DNA of 64,000 bases. Source: Batillaria attramentaria (taxonomy: Eukaryota > Mollusca > Gastropoda > Batillariidae). Positions 59,862 to 64,000 of this stretch are shown here, piece after piece (position 1 is the first letter of the stretch; every line of letters begins with the position of its first letter). Position numbers and translations under genes: made by a program. The stretch is from positions 975,001 to 1,039,000 of the forward strand of contig JACVVK020000169.1 of the NCBI GenBank assembly GCA_018292915.2, written 5' to 3'. Below the pieces are notes generated by a model that saw only the letters and a program-made list of their open reading frames with translations, made no database searches and was not told where the DNA came from.

Positions 59862-60530
59862 GTAAGTGTATTGAATATTTTATTTTTTATTTTATTTCGA
59901 CCGACGCTGGTATCTCTGCCACAGTGAACTGCACTTCTCCTAGAGATACAATGAAAGTGCGCTCTACTGTGACCTTGTAAAAGGGTCTAAGCGTTTATCA
60001 ACTCCATGTCGTTTAAAGCCTACGATGATTTTGCAGTGCGTGAGCTTCTCTCGAGCCTTTCCCAGTCTTTGATTGCTAGTAAATCTTGGAAGACTGCCGA
60101 GATGGCGTGACATATGAGTGTGTGCTTGGATGTGAGCACTGATCAGGGTTGGGGGTTTTTCATTTGTCTACACCCGCCCGTTATGTGCTGGCCCTGTACT
60201 GTGACAGGAAGGTCTGAACGTTGTTTTTTTATCTATATTTTGCCATGGACTCGCTTCGCAGACTCGTGGCATTCTACGTGTATAAATTTGGGTCAAAACT
60301 GGTGAGTTACTGTCGGCCTGAATAGAATATGAGACAGGCAACCCACTGTATATTTCTCCTTGAAAACTGCGGTAGTCAGTTGTCTTAGTGACGGAGTCAT
60401 AACGTCCTTGCCCTTTCCGGTTGCCTTCTCCCGTCCAACCTTTCGAAAGCTCAAAACACGCTATTTCCACGTTTACTAAGCCAAGTTTATTAGGGCTTAA
60501 AACCTTCCACCTTTTGGCGGACTTCCTCCG

Positions 60531-60856
60531 CCTTTGGCTAAAAAATTTCCTCCTCCCCGAAAGTGTGTTTCCTCCTCTGAAGCGCAAAAGAAGAGGCATG
60601 GTGCACGGTCCTTCAAAAATGCAGCGCCGAAATTGTGGAACTCTCTCCCTGAGACAGTGAAGGCGGCAGTCAGCATTACCGCATTCCGGAAGCGCCTGAG
60701 GACTCATCTCTTCAGTGCCTTCAGTAATCATCTGCGCCTTTTTTTTTTCACTACCTTTCTTTTCAAAACCTCTCCCTGAGCGCCGTGAGCACTCGGTTAG
60801 GGTGGAGCCGTGTGCTATATTTCAAGTCTCCATCATCATCATCATCATCATCATCA
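60531..60856 (+). pseudogene. LINE C-terminal fragment with (ATC)n tail
   Basis: The frame ending at the TGA at 60777 reads HGARSFKNAAPKLWNSLPET, then VKAAVSITAFRKRLRTHLFS. This is the well-known block at the end of many non-LTR reverse transcriptases (RSF..AAP.LWNSLP......F...L+THLF). About 50 bases of 3' UTR follow, then an ATC/CAT microsatellite (60830-60856). Its upstream boundary is unclear. Confidence 0.75.
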
Positions 60857-61319
60857 AAATCGTGCCAAAATGCACCAAACTGCACTGTCTTTTTAGTCTA
60901 ATTGTTACGTGGTGAATGATCGAAGAGCCCGTCGTCTTACCGAGGTAGGTGACAAACAGCCACACAGCTATAACTGTTCTACGCGCTCACGAGTCGTTTT
61001 GTGAGTGAATGATACTTCTTCCGCAGTCTAAACATTTTTTTTAAAAGTGTTTCCTCCTCTGAAGCACTTAAAATCATGCCCCCCCCCCCCAAAAAAAAAA
61101 AAAAAAAAATGTACCAAACTGCGCAGTTTTTTGTTTTTTTTTTTAAATAATCCAGGGGGAGCATGCCTGTTGGCACCCGTAACATCACGTGTCTGCTTTG
61201 CATGTGCGCGCGCATGGTTTTGCCACTTCGCCACTAAATTCTGTACACTTTTTCTCATTTTGGATTTTGGATCATGGACCATTTTAAGCCTTGAACGTAT
61301 GTTGTGGAACAGTTTGGTT

Positions 61320-61612
61320 TCCGAGTGCGCATGTACACTGGAAATACTTTACCTTGGTGTTTAGTAGAGCCCTTAATACGATACAGTGTTCACATTTTGC
61401 GCGAGCGGTCGAACATTCATATTCTACGACTGTTGTTACAACACTCTTGGCCGCCGCCCAGTGTGCTGGCCGCGTCATTGAGTACGCTTCTGTTGGCTCA
61501 GTACCAGCCATTTGAGATGCTGTCACTGTGCAGGTGTCTAAGTGGTGTGATGCTGGACACCAGGAAAACAGCTCAGAACGATCTGTGAAAATAAAAAAAA
61601 AAATCATAAAGA
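61320..61612 (+). repeat. Interspersed repeat (copy 2, uninterrupted)
   Basis: The same family as 52510-52925, ending in an A-rich tail after GATCTGTGAAAATA. This suggests a retroposed unit. Confidence 0.65.
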
Positions 61613-61991
61613 TAGGGCCGTTAAAGGGTTACATTGTAATCGTTTTCCAAGCTCTGGGAACGATTCTGGGATTTCTGTCTTTAAGTCACACCCTTAAAGT
61701 TAGGGAGAGGAAGACAGAAACGTTCAGTTTTGGAGTTTTCGGAGTTTCTTGCATTGGTTCAGACCTTGTTAGTGTCTTTACCCATTGCATTTTTATTTTA
61801 AAACATGTGTGAATTTAATCGCCGTTCCTGTGTCTGCCTCACTAAGTAGAAAGCTTACCTAGCTTTGCTGTTTTTCTCTCGTATACCATTCACCATCCGA
61901 AAGTCACTAAAATGCGACTTCGCTATGTTTTGTAATGCTCAGATTCATTGAACGGGCGCACGTAATTTCCTGATAGAAAAGGGTATCTGTT

Positions 61992-62067
61992 AATTACCAG
62001 GGATGAACACCACTGGAGCCGGCAAAGAGTTGTGACAGCAAAAAAAAAGAAAAAAGAAAAAAAGAGA
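61992..62067 (+). mobile_element. Tail-only insertion of SINE family 4
   Basis: The last 45 bases of the family (GAACACCACTGGAGCCGGCA...GACAGC) plus an A/G-rich tail are flanked by GTATCTGTT at 61983-61991 and 62068-62076. It is an extremely 5'-truncated retrotransposition. Confidence 0.75.
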
Positions 62068-62089
62068 GTATCTGTTCGGCAGTTCAGAT

Positions 62090-62255
62090 GTTTACGGATG
62101 ATCTCACCGCATAAGGGTCGGTGATTGATATCCGAAACAGGACAACGAAGTAAACGCCAGCACAGATTCTGGCTGTCAACCAGGAGTCGAACTCGCGACC
62201 CTACCATCGATAGTCCAACCTTGTACCAGCTCGGTTGTCAGTCACCGACGGCTCC
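62090..62255 (-). mobile_element. Diverged tRNA-derived SINE related to family 1
   Basis: The reverse strand reads GGGAGCCGTCGGTGACTGAC, GAGTTCGACTCCTGG and GATATCAATCACCG, sharing the layout of family 1 at low identity. Confidence 0.65.
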
Positions 62256-62608
62256 CGGCGAACCACTAAGAGAGAGTTAAACCAGTCGTGCCTCACCTGT
62301 GGGGGTTTCGATTAATATAAATGAGCCGATCATGTCTGATTTATTTATATTTAGCCGAGAATATAGTTGTCCCGTCACACTATGTTACGGAGGGGAAGCT
62401 CGTGTCTGCTCCACTGTCTTTGACGTGTCGCTGTGACGTGCGCGCGGGGCGGAGCTAACAGGTCGAAAACTGAATGATGACGTCTTAAACTGCTGTCGTG
62501 GACGGGAGGAGGAGAGGGGATGGGGTGTATGTTTTGGTTTTTTTTTTCTTCATTGCACACGGTAGGAATGTACAACGGTATGCTTGGAACGCATAAACAC
62601 TGGTCATA

Positions 62609-62609
<1 letters not shown>

Positions 62610-62680
<71 letters not shown>

Positions 62681-62699
62681 CTCTCTCTCTCTGCACCCA

Positions 62700-62751
<52 letters not shown>
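62610..62751. repeat. (CT)n/(CA)n compound microsatellite
   Basis: CT, CA, CT and CA blocks in succession. Confidence 0.95.
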
Positions 62752-63511
62752 ACACACCCTCTCTATCTGCTGCAATCATCGCCTTTTCTCCGTGACCGTT
62801 TAATTCACTGCTTCACCTATTTCTATACAGGTGGTCTGGCCGCTATATTTAGAAATCAGTCGGTGTCTGTACCAGGACCCAAGTTCACTGTACGCCTTTG
62901 TTTTGGGCCGTTCGTCATCTTGATGAATCGCGTAGGGTTGGGGGAGAATCGGTATCAGGGTGCGCTTGACGGCGTCTCGACTGGCCTGCACCGCATTTTG
63001 CGAGAGACTTGAAGAAGAACGGCAGCAGTGACAACTTAACACGGCACGACTAGGCATAATTAAATACTGTACCAGCAAAAACTTGAAAAGCCGATTTGAT
63101 AACAGTGTAGGTTCTATGTAACTGCGGTGACTGTTTAACCAACTCTTGCGGCACCTGACTCGTGGAAGTCATCAGAGACGAACTCGACATGTGTTTACTG
63201 GAAGAAAAACGTCCGCATTCCACTAGGAAAGTGTTGTTAACTTCAAAAACGGTGCGTCAGATTTCACGTTCGTTCTTTTTGGGACGTGTGTATGTGTGCG
63301 CCCCCCCTCCCCCCTCCTGCCTTTACCTGTCCCCTGTTTTCTGTTTCCGTTTATTTTCTTTCTGTTGTTTTCTCCACTTTCTCCCCCGAACTTGTGTAAG
63401 CTATCAAATCAGAGCGTGTGTACACTTGAAAGTACCGTACACGCTTATTACTGTCATGCCTGTAAGGTTTGGCATATTTCTACAATACGTTTGTTTCTTT
63501 GTTTTTTTCAG

Positions 63512-63614
63512 CAAAGCTCGTGGAAGAAGATCCGGAGTATCATCAGATGGTCGCCATTTATCCAAGTGTTCAAGAAACATCGCTACCCATGGATACAGTT
63601 AGCTGGCCACCAAG
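63512..63614 (+). CDS. IP3K: IP3 3-kinase common exon: calmodulin-binding segment and start of kinase core
   Basis: A pyrimidine-rich acceptor (TTTGTTTTTTTCAG) precedes an exon that starts on a codon boundary and ends after one base of a Gly codon at CAAG|GTACTC. The 34 complete codons read [20 protein letters not shown] followed by [14 protein letters not shown]. This matches the highly conserved block of ITPKA/B/C enzymes, which convert Ins(1,4,5)P3 to Ins(1,3,4,5)P4 using ATP. In the mammalian A isoform this block holds the calmodulin-binding helix, with an essential Trp that corresponds to the W of SSWKK, and leads into the N-lobe of the IPK fold (YPWIQLAGH). The remaining kinase exons, including the inositol-phosphate kinase signature PxxxDxKxG, lie beyond the window. 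This exon identifies the gene. Confidence 0.93.
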
Positions 63615-64000
63615 GTACTCATTCAGTTATTGGTGTTATCTCCTTTTTTTTTCTCCAGGATTTCCATTTTCCCTTATTCGATTGTTTCTCTGCTGAATCG
63701 TGATTAAAAACAAACAAACATACAGACATACAGACAGACAGACAGATACGTACCTACATACAAATAAAAGGACGAATCTTACGTTCGTCATAGTAGTGAT
63801 AAGCTCTTGTTTTGTGTTGTGTTGTGTGACCGTGACGGTTTCAACAACACCACCCAGTCATTGAAACGAAACACCGGCATGGCTTGACCGTGTTCTTGAG
63901 TGATTACGTAGAGTTTCCGTGAGCCATTATTTCGGCGGGTCAGTTTAGGGACATCAGTGTTCGGCCAGTATGCATTATCGCCCGTTTATTTGTGCGGCAG
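63615..64000 (+). other. Intron following the kinase exon
   Basis: Begins with the donor GTACTC and contains an AAAC/ACAG tetranucleotide tract (63706-63745). The next kinase exon is not reached. Confidence 0.6.

Noticed and set aside
63189..63236. Short frame [14 protein letters not shown] just before the kinase exon
   Set aside because: The following GTGTTG is a poor donor and no other support is visible.

Overview
The window is eukaryotic, intron-rich animal DNA. Coding sequence is sparse, long CA/GT microsatellites and G/C homopolymers are frequent, and tRNA-derived SINEs are scattered throughout. The single confidently recognised cellular gene and the style of the SINEs (tRNA head, tail ending GACGTTAAAC) suggest a marine lophotrochozoan, most likely a gastropod mollusc. 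That placement is inference.

The gene is an inositol-1,4,5-trisphosphate 3-kinase (IP3K, the ITPKA/B/C family) on the + strand, starting near 20.8 kb and running off the right edge. A 103-bp internal exon at 63512-63614 encodes the family-diagnostic calmodulin-binding and early catalytic segment (SSWKKIRS...RWSPF...YPWIQLAGH) and is entered in phase 0. Upstream are three well-supported alternative first coding exons that all end in phase 0 at a GT donor and all end in a basic residue: a 619-codon exon (20863-22719), a 151-codon exon (38435-38887) and a 48-codon exon (51542-51685). Two weaker candidates lie at 48041-48232 and 59739-59861. The layout implies several promoters that swap the N-terminal targeting or regulatory region onto one calmodulin-regulated kinase core. 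The rest of the kinase, including the PxxxDxKxG motif, would lie beyond 64000.

Everything else recognised is repeat DNA. (1) A TIR element of about 3.07 kb at 30141-33206 has 6-bp target duplications, and a second copy is cut by the left window edge (1-2455). (2) A 1.8-kb element at 25958-27748 has arms of about 240 bp full of GGTCCCCC motifs. (3) A 1.29-kb TA-flanked element with CAGTCRAACCTG ends lies at 54195-55487. (4) Three MITEs are flanked by TTAA (8790, 45281, 59166). (5) About sixteen copies or fragments of one tRNA-derived SINE are present, many with perfect target duplications, plus several other SINE families. (6) Two LINE 3' fragments are present, one RNase H-bearing (11332-12130) and one C-terminal (60531-60856). 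(7) Several hairpin or foldback sequences occur, and a hammerhead-ribozyme-like core sits next to a 49-bp tandem array (55863-56112).

Between these, the 5' flank (1-20 kb) and the large introns hold no gene that I can support. Open frames there are short, often open on both strands, or are translations of CA/GT repeats.
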